Part shown: in pieces, positions 7,165 through 14,114 of the stretch
Layout: the number at the start of each line of letters is the position of its first letter
How positions within the stretch are numbered: position 1 is the first letter of the stretch
Assembly: GCA_043801235.1 (NCBI GenBank)
Contig: JAZDMF010000408.1
Coordinates: 1 to 17,180, forward strand
Source: DAOQAK01 sp043801235
GTDB taxonomy: Bacteria > Bacteroidota > Bacteroidia > Bacteroidales > CG2-30-32-10
Direction of reading: 5' to 3'
Length of the DNA: 17,180 nt
Notes under the pieces: model-generated
What the model was told of the DNA's origin: nothing
What the model saw: only the letters and a program-made list of their open reading frames with translations
The model's database searches: none
Translations under genes and position numbers: made by a program

Positions 7165-7218
7165 CACCAAAACACTAAATTACACGAAATATTTTTGTGA
7201 TTCTTTAGTGTTTTGGTG
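7165..7218. repeat. Perfect 15-bp inverted repeat between convergent feoB and aroK
   Basis: CACCAAAACACTAAA (7165-7179) and TTTAGTGTTTTGGTG (7204-7218) are exact reverse complements around a 24-base loop, which itself contains a CAC/GTG pair. It lies between the ends of two convergent genes, where a bidirectional transcription stop would be useful. No long T-run follows on either side, so factor-independent termination is only possible, not shown. Confidence 0.75.
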
Positions 7219-7383
7219 TATTTGTATCAATAGCTATCGGTATCATTTCTATTCGATTTGCAATTAGTAATGACCAATGCAAGAGGTTTATTAATGATAA
7301 GCGACCTCAAGAGTCATATTATACATCGTATTATTTTTCCACAGGCAGGATAGAGACAGCAGAAGAAAAAGAAAATATCGCTG

Positions 7384-7893
7384 TTACTTCAGAAAATCAG
7401 TTACCAACGCAATAATATTCTTCGTTCCCGTTGGGTTTTCCAGAACAAGTTTTGATTTCAGGTAAATTTTTTCGCGTTCGTAAATCATTTGCCTTATGAA
7501 TGATTCCAGGTCTTCGGGAGTGAAAATATTTTTAAGCATAGGGCGCTTTCCCATATCGGGCAGCAGGCGGCTTTTCAATTTCCCGATGGGGTATTTGATG
7601 TAAACGGAGATTCCTTTTTTATTTATGATATCCATATTGTTATAAAAGCAGGGCGTTCCTCCTCCGCATGAAATAACAATATCATTTTTTTTACAAAGTT
7701 CTTTTAGTGCATTATGTTCAATCTTCCTGAATTTCTCTTCACCTTCATCAGCAAAAATATCGTAAATGTTTTTTCCTGTTTTGTTTTCAATAAAGGAATC
7801 AAGGTCGGTAAAAGAATAATTCAATTTCCGGGCCAAAGCATTTCCAACAGTGGTTTTTCCGCTGCCCATGAAGCCTATGAGGAAGATACGCAT
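7384..7893 (-). CDS. aroK: Shikimate kinase
   Basis: A 169-residue cytoplasmic P-loop kinase that phosphorylates shikimate with ATP to shikimate 3-phosphate, step five of the chorismate pathway to aromatic amino acids. Visible motifs are Walker A GFMGSGKTTVG (7-17), the shikimate/Mg site TDLDSFIE (D30, D32), FRKIE with R56, the GGGTP loop (77-81) that holds shikimate, the lid arginine in KRPML (R117), and the C-terminal YEREKIY (R140). Length is normal for AroK and every functional residue expected is present. The ATG at 7891-7893 begins directly at the MRIFLIGFMG strand, as in the family. The gene stands alone, transcribed toward the feoB gene. Confidence is very high. Confidence 0.95.
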   Translation of the reverse strand: MRIFLIGFMGSGKTTVGNALARKLNYSFTDLDSFIENKTGKNIYDIFADEGEEKFRKIEHNALKELCKKNDIVISCGGGTPCFYNNMDIINKKGISVYIKYPIGKLKSRLLPDMGKRPMLKNIFTPEDLESFIRQMIYEREKIYLKSKLVLENPTGTKNIIALVTDFLK

Positions 7894-7930
7894 TATTTAA
7901 TATTTTGTGTAAATATAAAAAAATAAAAAA

Positions 7931-7960
7931 AAAGACCGCCTCAATTTTGAGACGGCCTCT
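7931..7960 (-). terminator. Intrinsic terminator downstream of gdhA
   Basis: Arms around AATTTT pair as AG-CCG-CTC with GAG-CGG-CT, with two mismatches. Read on the minus strand the stem is followed by a long T-rich tract (TCTTTTTTTTTATTTTTTT). It lies about 180 bases past the gdhA stop and before aroK, so it would isolate aroK from gdhA transcription. Confidence 0.7.
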
Positions 7961-8028
7961 TTAAATTTATGCTATACTTTACACGGGATAAATTTCCGCA
8001 TTTCTTTTAGAGTTCCAGACCCAAAGAA

Positions 8029-8096
8029 CCAAGACCCAAGCCCTACGCACTAGCCCTCTTGAAATTTGGGGCTTGGAATTTGGGATTTTGGGCTTT
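8029..8096. repeat. TTTGGG/CCCAAG word cluster with an 8-bp inverted pair
   Basis: CCAAGCCC (8036-8043) is the exact complement of GGGCTTGG (8069-8076), and both sit in runs of CCCAAG- and TTTGGG-type words. The cluster occupies the gap between the gdhA stop and its terminator. It resembles the simple-word intergenic repeats seen elsewhere in the window. Confidence 0.5.
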
Positions 8097-8137
8097 AATA
8101 AATGCAAGGTTTTATCCCATTTTATGTATATACAATT

Positions 8138-9496
8138 TTAAACGTGTCCCTGTGCAATCATAGCATCGGCAACTTTTACGAAACCGCCAATGTTTGCGCC
8201 TTTCACATAGTTGATAAAGCCATCTTTTTCTTTTCCGTATTTTTCACAGGTGTTATGAATAGAGATCATTATATTTTGAAGTTTGTGGTCAACTTCTTCT
8301 CTTGTCCACGACAGGCGCATCGAGTTCTGTGACATTTCAAGGCCGGATGTGGTAACACCACCTGCATTGGCTGCTTTTCCGAGACCATAAAGTATCTTGT
8401 TCTGCAGGTACACTTCAATGGCTTCGGGTGTTGAAGGCATGTTTGCACCTTCAGATACACAGGTACATCCGTTCTTTATGAGAATTTTTGCATCTTCGCC
8501 ATTAACTTCGTTTTGTGTTGCACTTGGCAGTGCGATATCGCATTTAACTCCCCAAGGGGTTTTTCCTGCAACATATTCAGCGCCGAATTTCTTGGCATAC
8601 TCTTCAATTCTTCCTCTCTTCACATTCTTGAGTTCCATCACCCATGCAAGTTTTACGGCATCTATTCCGTTCTTGTCGTAAATAAAGCCGCTGGAATCGG
8701 ATAATGTAACGACTTTAGCTCCGAGTTGAGTAGCTTTTTCAGTAGCATACTGGGCTACATTACCTGAGCCTGACACGACACAGATCTTGCTTTTAAAACC
8801 GTCGTTTCTTGTTGCAAGCATTTCCTGTGCAAAATAAACCTGGCCGTAACCGGTAGCTTCAGGACGAATAAAAGAACCGCCCCATTCAATTCCTTTACCG
8901 GTAAGAACACCTGTGAATTCATTCCTTAATCTTTTGTACTGTCCGAACATATAACCGATTTCTCTTACGCCTACACCTATATCACCTGCCGGAACATCTG
9001 TATCGGGTCCTATGTGGCGGAATAATTCGGTCATAAAGCTCTGGCAGAATTTCATCACTTCATTGTCTGACTTTCCTTTCGGATCGAAATCAGAACCACC
9101 TTTACCGCCGCCCATAGGTAATGTTGTTAATGCATTTTTGAATACCTGTTCGAAAGCCAGGAATTTCAAAATACCGAGGTTTACAGTAGGATGAAAACGC
9201 AGACCGCCTTTATATGTGCCGATGGCGCTGTTCATTTCAATACGGAAACCTCTGTTAATCTGGAATTCGCCCTTGTCGTCTATCCATGGTACCCTGAACA
9301 TGATTACCCTTTCGGGTTCTGCAATTCTTTCCAGAATTTTTGCATCCTTATAAATGGGATGTTCGTTAATATAACCAATTAATGATTCGGCAACTTCAAA
9401 TACTGCCTGATGAAATTCGGGTTCAACCTGGTTTTTTGCAATAAGCTTTGCCATGAATTGCTGCACCCACGGATCTTTTGATTTTACTGATTTCAT
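8138..9496 (-). CDS. gdhA: NADP-specific glutamate dehydrogenase
   Basis: A 452-residue enzyme that interconverts 2-oxoglutarate plus ammonium and L-glutamate with NADP(H) in the cytoplasm. The glutamate-binding and catalytic region is intact: GGLRFHPTVNLGILKF, then PMGGGKGGSDFDPKGKS with the catalytic lysine K132, and DVPAGDIGVG with D172. The nucleotide-binding domain has SGSGNVAQYA (242-251) and TLSDSSG after the second strand, the pattern of the NADP-type hexameric enzymes such as E. coli GdhA, which is also of matching length. An AGGAG sequence lies about 12 bases ahead of the ATG, unusual for this genome. A TATATTTG box lies further upstream. It is divergent from the glutamate-synthase-like cluster, so one intergenic region could control both. 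Confidence 0.96.
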   Translation of the reverse strand: MKSVKSKDPWVQQFMAKLIAKNQVEPEFHQAVFEVAESLIGYINEHPIYKDAKILERIAEPERVIMFRVPWIDDKGEFQINRGFRIEMNSAIGTYKGGLRFHPTVNLGILKFLAFEQVFKNALTTLPMGGGKGGSDFDPKGKSDNEVMKFCQSFMTELFRHIGPDTDVPAGDIGVGVREIGYMFGQYKRLRNEFTGVLTGKGIEWGGSFIRPEATGYGQVYFAQEMLATRNDGFKSKICVVSGSGNVAQYATEKATQLGAKVVTLSDSSGFIYDKNGIDAVKLAWVMELKNVKRGRIEEYAKKFGAEYVAGKTPWGVKCDIALPSATQNEVNGEDAKILIKNGCTCVSEGANMPSTPEAIEVYLQNKILYGLGKAANAGGVTTSGLEMSQNSMRLSWTREEVDHKLQNIMISIHNTCEKYGKEKDGFINYVKGANIGGFVKVADAMIAQGHV

Positions 9497-9550
9497 TTTA
9501 GTTCAATACTCCTGTAGTTATAGATTTTAACAAACCTTATTAAATTTATA

Positions 9551-9558
9551 CAAATATA
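9551..9558 (-). promoter_or_regulatory. Putative -7 promoter box (TATATTTG) for gdhA
   Basis: TATATTTG on the minus strand fits TAnnTTTG and lies about 55 bases upstream of the gdhA ATG. The expected upstream TTTG is not exact (TGTTTTC is the nearest), so this is a moderate call. Confidence 0.4.
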
Positions 9559-9861
9559 CATAGACTAAATGAAAACATTGAATTTATGAAGATTTACGAA
9601 TCAGCCAGTGTTGCAACGATAACTATCAGGATGGGAGCGGCCTGCCCGACTACCAGCCCGAAAGACTCGTTCTGGCGGGTAACTGAAAATTCCAGATTTT
9701 TACAGAGGAAAAGGTAAAAAAAACTTTATAAAGTAAGTTATAAAGGGAAAGAAAAAAGCATCGGGGTTTAATGCAAAACAAAACACTTGATACCATACAG
9801 TAAAGTTGAATCTGGTATTGAGATGAATATTTATAATAAAAAATAAAATTTATAAAAACTA

Positions 9862-9889
9862 TTGTTGTTTCTAATATTTATTATTTTTG
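9862..9889 (+). promoter_or_regulatory. Bacteroidota-type promoter for the NuoE-like gene; sets its start codon
   Basis: TTG at 9862-9864 and TATTTTTG at 9882-9889 are 17 bases apart and match the -33/-7 consensus. The TTG at 9887-9889 that could serve as an upstream start codon is the end of this -7 box. Transcription would begin only around 9896, so the ATG at 9914 is the sensible start. Confidence 0.5.
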
Positions 9890-9913
9890 AAACAAAATTT
9901 GAATAGAATTACT

Positions 9914-10747
9914 ATGGTAGAAGCAATAAAATTGGTAAACGACCTGGTTCAGCGGCACAATGGTCACCTTATTTCTGTTTTAGAAAATATTCAGTCAACT
10001 TATAATTACTTACCGGAAGATTTACTCCGTGAAGTAAGTAAGCAAATGACAATTCCTTTGCGGGATGTATATGGAGTCGCTACATTTTATAAGGCATTCA
10101 GCTTAAAACCCCGTGGTAAACATATTTTTTCCGTGTGTCTTGGAACGGCATGTCATGTTAGAGGAGGCCCTGCGATTGCCGAGGAATTTGAACGCCGGCT
10201 TGAAATAAAATGCGGTGAAACAACAAAAGATAAAGAGCTTACTCTTGAAACTGTGAACTGCCTTGGTGCTTGTGCTATTGGTCCTATTGTCGTGGTTGAT
10301 GGTGAATATTCTTCAAATGTTAAAACTGTTCAGGTAAAGAAGATTATTAAAAACACTTTGGAGGGCGGAGAAAAAATAGACATTACTCAAGATAAACGAA
10401 TATTTCCAGTTCAGATAAATTGTCCAAGGTGTAATCACACTCTTATGGATAAAGAACATTTTATTGACGGTTATCCGTCTGTAAGGGTCACTATTTCATT
10501 TTTAGGGAAGCACGGCTGGTTCCGATTATCATCTCTTTATGGCAGTTATAATGTCGAATCAGAATATGAACGCCCTTTAGGTGTAATAGCAAATTATTTT
10601 TGTCCGCATTGTCATACTGAAATGACAGGAACTATTTCTTGTCCCATATGCTGTACTCATATGATTTCAATGATTGTGGCAAGCGGCGGAGTTGTTCATG
10701 TTTGTCCCAAACGGGGTTGTAAAGGACACATACTTGATGTCGGATGA
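9914..10747 (+). CDS. NuoE/HydC-like [2Fe-2S] subunit with cysteine-rich C-terminal extension
   Basis: From ATG 9914 the protein has 277 residues. Residues 1-150 match the 24-kDa NuoE family: a helical region with NYLPEDLLREV and 'PLRDVYGVATFYKAFSLKP', then the thioredoxin-like fold with [2Fe-2S] ligands C75, C80 (CLGTACHVRG), C116 and C120 (CLGACAIGP). In HydABC-type bifurcating enzymes this subunit pairs with the NuoF-like one and sits next to the FMN site. Residues about 165-277 are not part of NuoE. They contain four cysteine pairs, C170/C173 (CPRC), C230/C233 (CPHC), C243/C246 (CPIC) and C264/C269, which look like two zinc-ribbon or rubredoxin-like knuckles. The stop is followed by 125 bases before the NuoF-GltD gene, including a hairpin. 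An alternative TTG start at 9887 would add nine residues but lies inside the promoter box. Family is certain for the N-terminal half; the role of the tail is unknown. Confidence 0.9.
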   Translation: MVEAIKLVNDLVQRHNGHLISVLENIQSTYNYLPEDLLREVSKQMTIPLRDVYGVATFYKAFSLKPRGKHIFSVCLGTACHVRGGPAIAEEFERRLEIKCGETTKDKELTLETVNCLGACAIGPIVVVDGEYSSNVKTVQVKKIIKNTLEGGEKIDITQDKRIFPVQINCPRCNHTLMDKEHFIDGYPSVRVTISFLGKHGWFRLSSLYGSYNVESEYERPLGVIANYFCPHCHTEMTGTISCPICCTHMISMIVASGGVVHVCPKRGCKGHILDVG

Positions 10748-10766
10748 AAATATTAAAAAATGTCAA

Positions 10767-10815
10767 ATTGTTTTATTGTTTATTTGTTGAAATCATGAAG
10801 AAACAATTTAACAAT
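10767..10815. repeat. Hairpin and CAATACAGCAAT words between the nuoE-like and nuoF-gltD-like genes
   Basis: Arms 10767-10781 and 10801-10815 pair at 13 of 15 positions (ATTGTTTTATTGTTT with AAACAATTTAACAAT) around a 19-base loop. The right arm continues into repeated CAATACAGCAA words up to about 10839. Position inside the operon suggests an mRNA processing, stability or attenuation element, but no T-run follows. Confidence 0.5.
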
Positions 10816-10872
10816 ACAGCAATTTAGCAATACAGCAACTTATATTCATGGCTTAAAATTAAAATAAAAAAT

Positions 10873-13800
10873 ATGAAAAGATTTGAATCAATACAGGAAT
10901 TTAAAAATTTTACCAAAATAATATCAGAAGAACCTGAAATAAAACGACCGCGTATAGTTATTAGCGCAGGAACCTGCGGTCAGGCCAGCGGTGCCAATGA
11001 TATTATCAGAATAACAAAAAGATATATCGTAGAACAAAATCTACATGAACGTATATCTTTAAGAATTACAGGATGTTTGGGAAATTGTGAAATGGAACCA
11101 TTTGTTTTAATTGAACCTGATAATATTATTTATCCAAAAATAAAAATGGGTGATGTGTCGAAAATTATTGATGCAGCCATCAACAGAAAAGTTATTGAAA
11201 ATAATCTTTATAATGACCCTAACACTAACAAAAGATATACAACCGTAGAAGAAATACCGTTTTTTAAACTTCAAACGCGCACAATTCTGGGGAAAAATCA
11301 GAAAATTGATCCTATAAGAATCCATGATTATATACGAACCGGTGGATATTCCGCAATAATAAAAGTCTTATCAAATCCTGATTCTTCCCGGATTATTGAT
11401 GAAGTAACAAAATCAGAACTTCGTGGTCGTGGCGGCGCGGGCTTTCCAACGGGTAAAAAATGGGCATTTGCAAAAACATCAGGTAATAGCACCACACAAA
11501 AATATTTAGTATGTAATGCTGATGAAGGCGATCCCGGTGCATATATGGACCGTAGCGTTTTAGAAGGAAATCCGCATTCTGTAATAGAAGGAATGCTCAT
11601 TGGTGCTATTGCGATTGGCGTCACACAGGGGATTGTTTATGTCAGAACAGAGTATCCGCTTGCAATAAAACATTTAACAATTGCCCTTCGTCAGGCAAAT
11701 GAGTATGGATTGTTAGGTAAAAATATACTGGGAACAGGAATTGATTTTGATATTTCAATTATTAAAGGTGCTGGTGCTTTTGTTTGTGGTGAAGAAACAG
11801 CACTTATTCGTTCTATTGAGGGGAAAATGGGACAGCCTCGTCAGCGGCCTCCTTTCCCGGTAGAAAAAGGTATATGGGGATATCCTACATGTATTAATAA
11901 TGTTGAAACTCTTGCTAACATCCCAATTATTATTAATCAAACTGCTGAAAATTATATTAAAATTGGTGTTCCTAAAAACAGGGGAACAAAAATATTTTCT
12001 CTCGTAGGTAAAATAAGAAATACAGGATTAGTTGAAGTGCCTTTAGGTATTAAGATTAATAAAGTTGTTTATGATATTGGTGGCGGTCATCCTGACGGAA
12101 AAAAAATTAAAGCAATACAAACAGGAGGTCCCTCAGGCGGCTGTATACCACAAAAATTATTTGACCTTCCTATTGATTATGAAAGTCTGGCAGAAGCCGG
12201 TTCTATTATGGGCTCGGGTGGTATGATTGTAATGGACGAAAATACCTGTATGGTTGATGTTGCTAAGTATTTCACTAATTTTTTACAGGAAGAATCATGC
12301 GGCAAATGTTCCATCTGCCGTGAAGGAACACAACGGATGTATGAAATACTTAAAAGTATTACCGAAGGAAAAGGCAAAGAAGAAGACCTTGAATTATTAA
12401 AGGAATTAGGTGAAGTAATTAAAGATGCTTCTATGTGCGGGCTGGGTCAAACTGCATCAAATCCTTTACTTTCTACATTAAAATACTTTTTGAACGAATA
12501 TCATGATCATATTATCAAAAAAAGTTGTTCTGCCGGAGTATGCAGAGAAATAATTTCATCTCCCTGCCAATATACTTGTCCGATTGATACTGAGGTCCCT
12601 GTTTATATGGCTCTTATAACCCAGGGCAAATATGAGGAGGCTCTAAAGGTAATCAGAGCAGAAAACCCATTTCCTTCAATTCTTGCTCGTGTATGTCATC
12701 ACCCTTGCGAAAACAAGTGTAAGGCAGGTGAAGGTGGAGAACCAATTTCTATCAGAAGTTTGAAAAGATTTGTAACCGATTATGGAATAAAAAATAAACT
12801 TATAACTAAACTAAAACCCATAAAAAAAACAAAAGACAAGGTCGCTATTATTGGTTCTGGTCCTGCAGGATTAACATGTGGGCATTATTTAGCAAAAAAA
12901 GGTTATAAAGTAACAATATTTGAAAAACAAACTATAATCGGAGGAATGCTTGCTTTAGGAATACCTGAATATAGATTACCGAGAGAAATTCTGGGATATG
13001 ATTTGGATTATGTCAAGAGTGTTGGTCTTGAAATTCGCACTAATATTGCTCTTGGTAAAGATTTTACTATTGATGATTTATTTAAACAAGATTATAAATC
13101 TGTATTTATTGCAACAGGGTCCCACCAATCATTAAAATTGGATTTACCTGATGAAAATGTTAAAGGTATTATCCCTGGTATGAAAATTTTATCAGCCTTA
13201 AATCTTGGAAAAAAAATAGAATTAGGGGAAAAGGTCGGAATAATCGGGGGCGGTAATTCGGCTGTTGATGCTGCCCGTAGGACATTACGCACAGATATAA
13301 CAGAAAGTATTACAGCTTTTGATACAGCTAGGAGTGCATTACGTACTACAAAACCTGAAGATATTACTATTTTTTACAGAAGAACAATTGCAGAAATGCC
13401 GGCATATAAAGAAGAAATTGAAGGTGCTTTGGAAGAAGGTATAAAAATAGAATTTCTTACTACTCCAAAAAGAATTATTTCGGAAAAAGGTAAACTTAAA
13501 GCTTGTGAATTTATCAGAATGGAATTAGGCGAATCAGATGAAAGCGGAAGAAGAAGACCTGTCCCAATTAAAGGTTCCGAATTTATTGTAGAACTTGATA
13601 CTTTAATTGTTTCAATAAGTGAGCAACCTGATATTTCATTTTTACAAGATGAAGGACTGACATTTACAAAATGGGGAACTGTTAAAATTAATGAAGAAAC
13701 CTTTGCTACAAGCAGACAAGGTGTTTTTGCTGGCGGAGATTTAGTTACAGGCCCAAACACCGTTGTAGATGCTATTGCGGCAGGAAAAATTTCCGCAGAA

Positions 13801-14097
13801 TCAATAGACCAATATATAACAGGCAAACAAGTTAATAGAGAATATAAACTGACAAGACCTTCAACATATATTGAGCCAATAAAGTTATCTGATATCGAAA
13901 GTGAAGAAATCGCATCAACCAACAGGGCTGTTATGTCCTGTTTATCTGCTGATAAAAGGAAATATAATTTATTAGAAGTTGAGCAGGGTTATAACGAAGA
14001 ACAGGCTAAAAAGGAATCGATGAGATGCCTGAGATGCGACTTGGAGACAAAGGACGGACAGGCATTTCTGGAAAGTATAAAAGAATTGGCAAAATAA
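10873..14097 (+). CDS. NuoF-like / GltD-like fusion flavoprotein (putative bifurcating core subunit)
   Basis: A 1074-residue two-enzyme fusion. Residues 1-110 are a thioredoxin-like domain (GTCGQASGA, TGCLGNCEMEP; C35, C68, C72). Residues 125-550 are the NuoF/HydB module: FMN/NADH motifs GRGGAGFPTGKKW (185-197) and CNADEGDPGAYMDR (214-227), GAGAFVCGEETALI (299-312), an SLBB-type region, and [4Fe-4S] ligands C476, C479, C482 and C522. C552 and C557 (CSAGVC) match the HydB C-terminal cysteine site. At about 560 the HydB ferredoxin tail is replaced by a GltD/NfnB-like module: CxxxCP (C565, C569), 'NPFPSILARVCHHPCENKC' (C608, C612, C616), FAD motif GSGPAGLTC (661-669), NAD(P)H motif GIIGGGNSAVDAAR (789-802), and the closing FAD motif 'GVFAGGDLVTGPNTVVDA' (950-967). 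An 18-residue tandem duplication lies at 797-832. It would oxidise or reduce NADH at the NuoF site and NADPH at the GltD site and pass electrons to its neighbours. The gene is 17 bases ahead of the next one. Confidence 0.93.
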   Translation: MKRFESIQEFKNFTKIISEEPEIKRPRIVISAGTCGQASGANDIIRITKRYIVEQNLHERISLRITGCLGNCEMEPFVLIEPDNIIYPKIKMGDVSKIIDAAINRKVIENNLYNDPNTNKRYTTVEEIPFFKLQTRTILGKNQKIDPIRIHDYIRTGGYSAIIKVLSNPDSSRIIDEVTKSELRGRGGAGFPTGKKWAFAKTSGNSTTQKYLVCNADEGDPGAYMDRSVLEGNPHSVIEGMLIGAIAIGVTQGIVYVRTEYPLAIKHLTIALRQANEYGLLGKNILGTGIDFDISIIKGAGAFVCGEETALIRSIEGKMGQPRQRPPFPVEKGIWGYPTCINNVETLANIPIIINQTAENYIKIGVPKNRGTKIFSLVGKIRNTGLVEVPLGIKINKVVYDIGGGHPDGKKIKAIQTGGPSGGCIPQKLFDLPIDYESLAEAGSIMGSGGMIVMDENTCMVDVAKYFTNFLQEESCGKCSICREGTQRMYEILKSITEGKGKEEDLELLKELGEVIKDASMCGLGQTASNPLLSTLKYFLNEYHDHIIKKSCSAGVCREIISSPCQYTCPIDTEVPVYMALITQGKYEEALKVIRAENPFPSILARVCHHPCENKCKAGEGGEPISIRSLKRFVTDYGIKNKLITKLKPIKKTKDKVAIIGSGPAGLTCGHYLAKKGYKVTIFEKQTIIGGMLALGIPEYRLPREILGYDLDYVKSVGLEIRTNIALGKDFTIDDLFKQDYKSVFIATGSHQSLKLDLPDENVKGIIPGMKILSALNLGKKIELGEKVGIIGGGNSAVDAARRTLRTDITESITAFDTARSALRTTKPEDITIFYRRTIAEMPAYKEEIEGALEEGIKIEFLTTPKRIISEKGKLKACEFIRMELGESDESGRRRPVPIKGSEFIVELDTLIVSISEQPDISFLQDEGLTFTKWGTVKINEETFATSRQGVFAGGDLVTGPNTVVDAIAAGKISAESIDQYITGKQVNREYKLTRPSTYIEPIKLSDIESEEIASTNRAVMSCLSADKRKYNLLEVEQGYNEEQAKKESMRCLRCDLETKDGQAFLESIKELAK
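13261..13368 (+). repeat. In-frame tandem duplication inside the GltD-like NAD(P)H domain
   Basis: Two adjacent 54-base segments (13261-13314 and 13315-13368) encode AVDAARRTLRTDITESIT and AFDTARSALRTTKPEDIT, identical at 10 of 18 positions and collinear without gaps. In ordinary GltD-type proteins the GGGNSA.DAAR helix runs straight into the ..v.i.YRR strand, so the extra copy lengthens the helix-loop right after the dinucleotide-binding motif. The copies have diverged at the DNA level, so the event is not recent. Confidence 0.75.
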
Positions 14098-14114
14098 TAT
14101 TAAAATAATCATCT

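Larger units (their letters stand above)
9497..9913. other. Divergent regulatory region between gdhA and the electron-transfer cluster
   Basis: About 420 bases without a gene. The ends are AT-rich and carry promoter boxes facing outward: TATATTTG at 9551-9558 on the minus strand and TTG-N17-TATTTTTG at 9862-9889 on the plus strand. Between them, about 9610-9695 is a relatively GC-rich island with CCAG/CTGG and CCCG/CGGG pairs that could form a weak hairpin. I see no gene or tRNA in it. A regulator shared by both directions is plausible but not shown. Confidence 0.5.

Noticed and set aside
9887..9913. TTG start nine codons upstream for the NuoE-like protein
   Set aside because: The TTG is the last part of a TATTTTTG promoter box with a TTG 17 bases upstream, so the mRNA would start after it. 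ATG 9914 begins where NuoE homologues begin.
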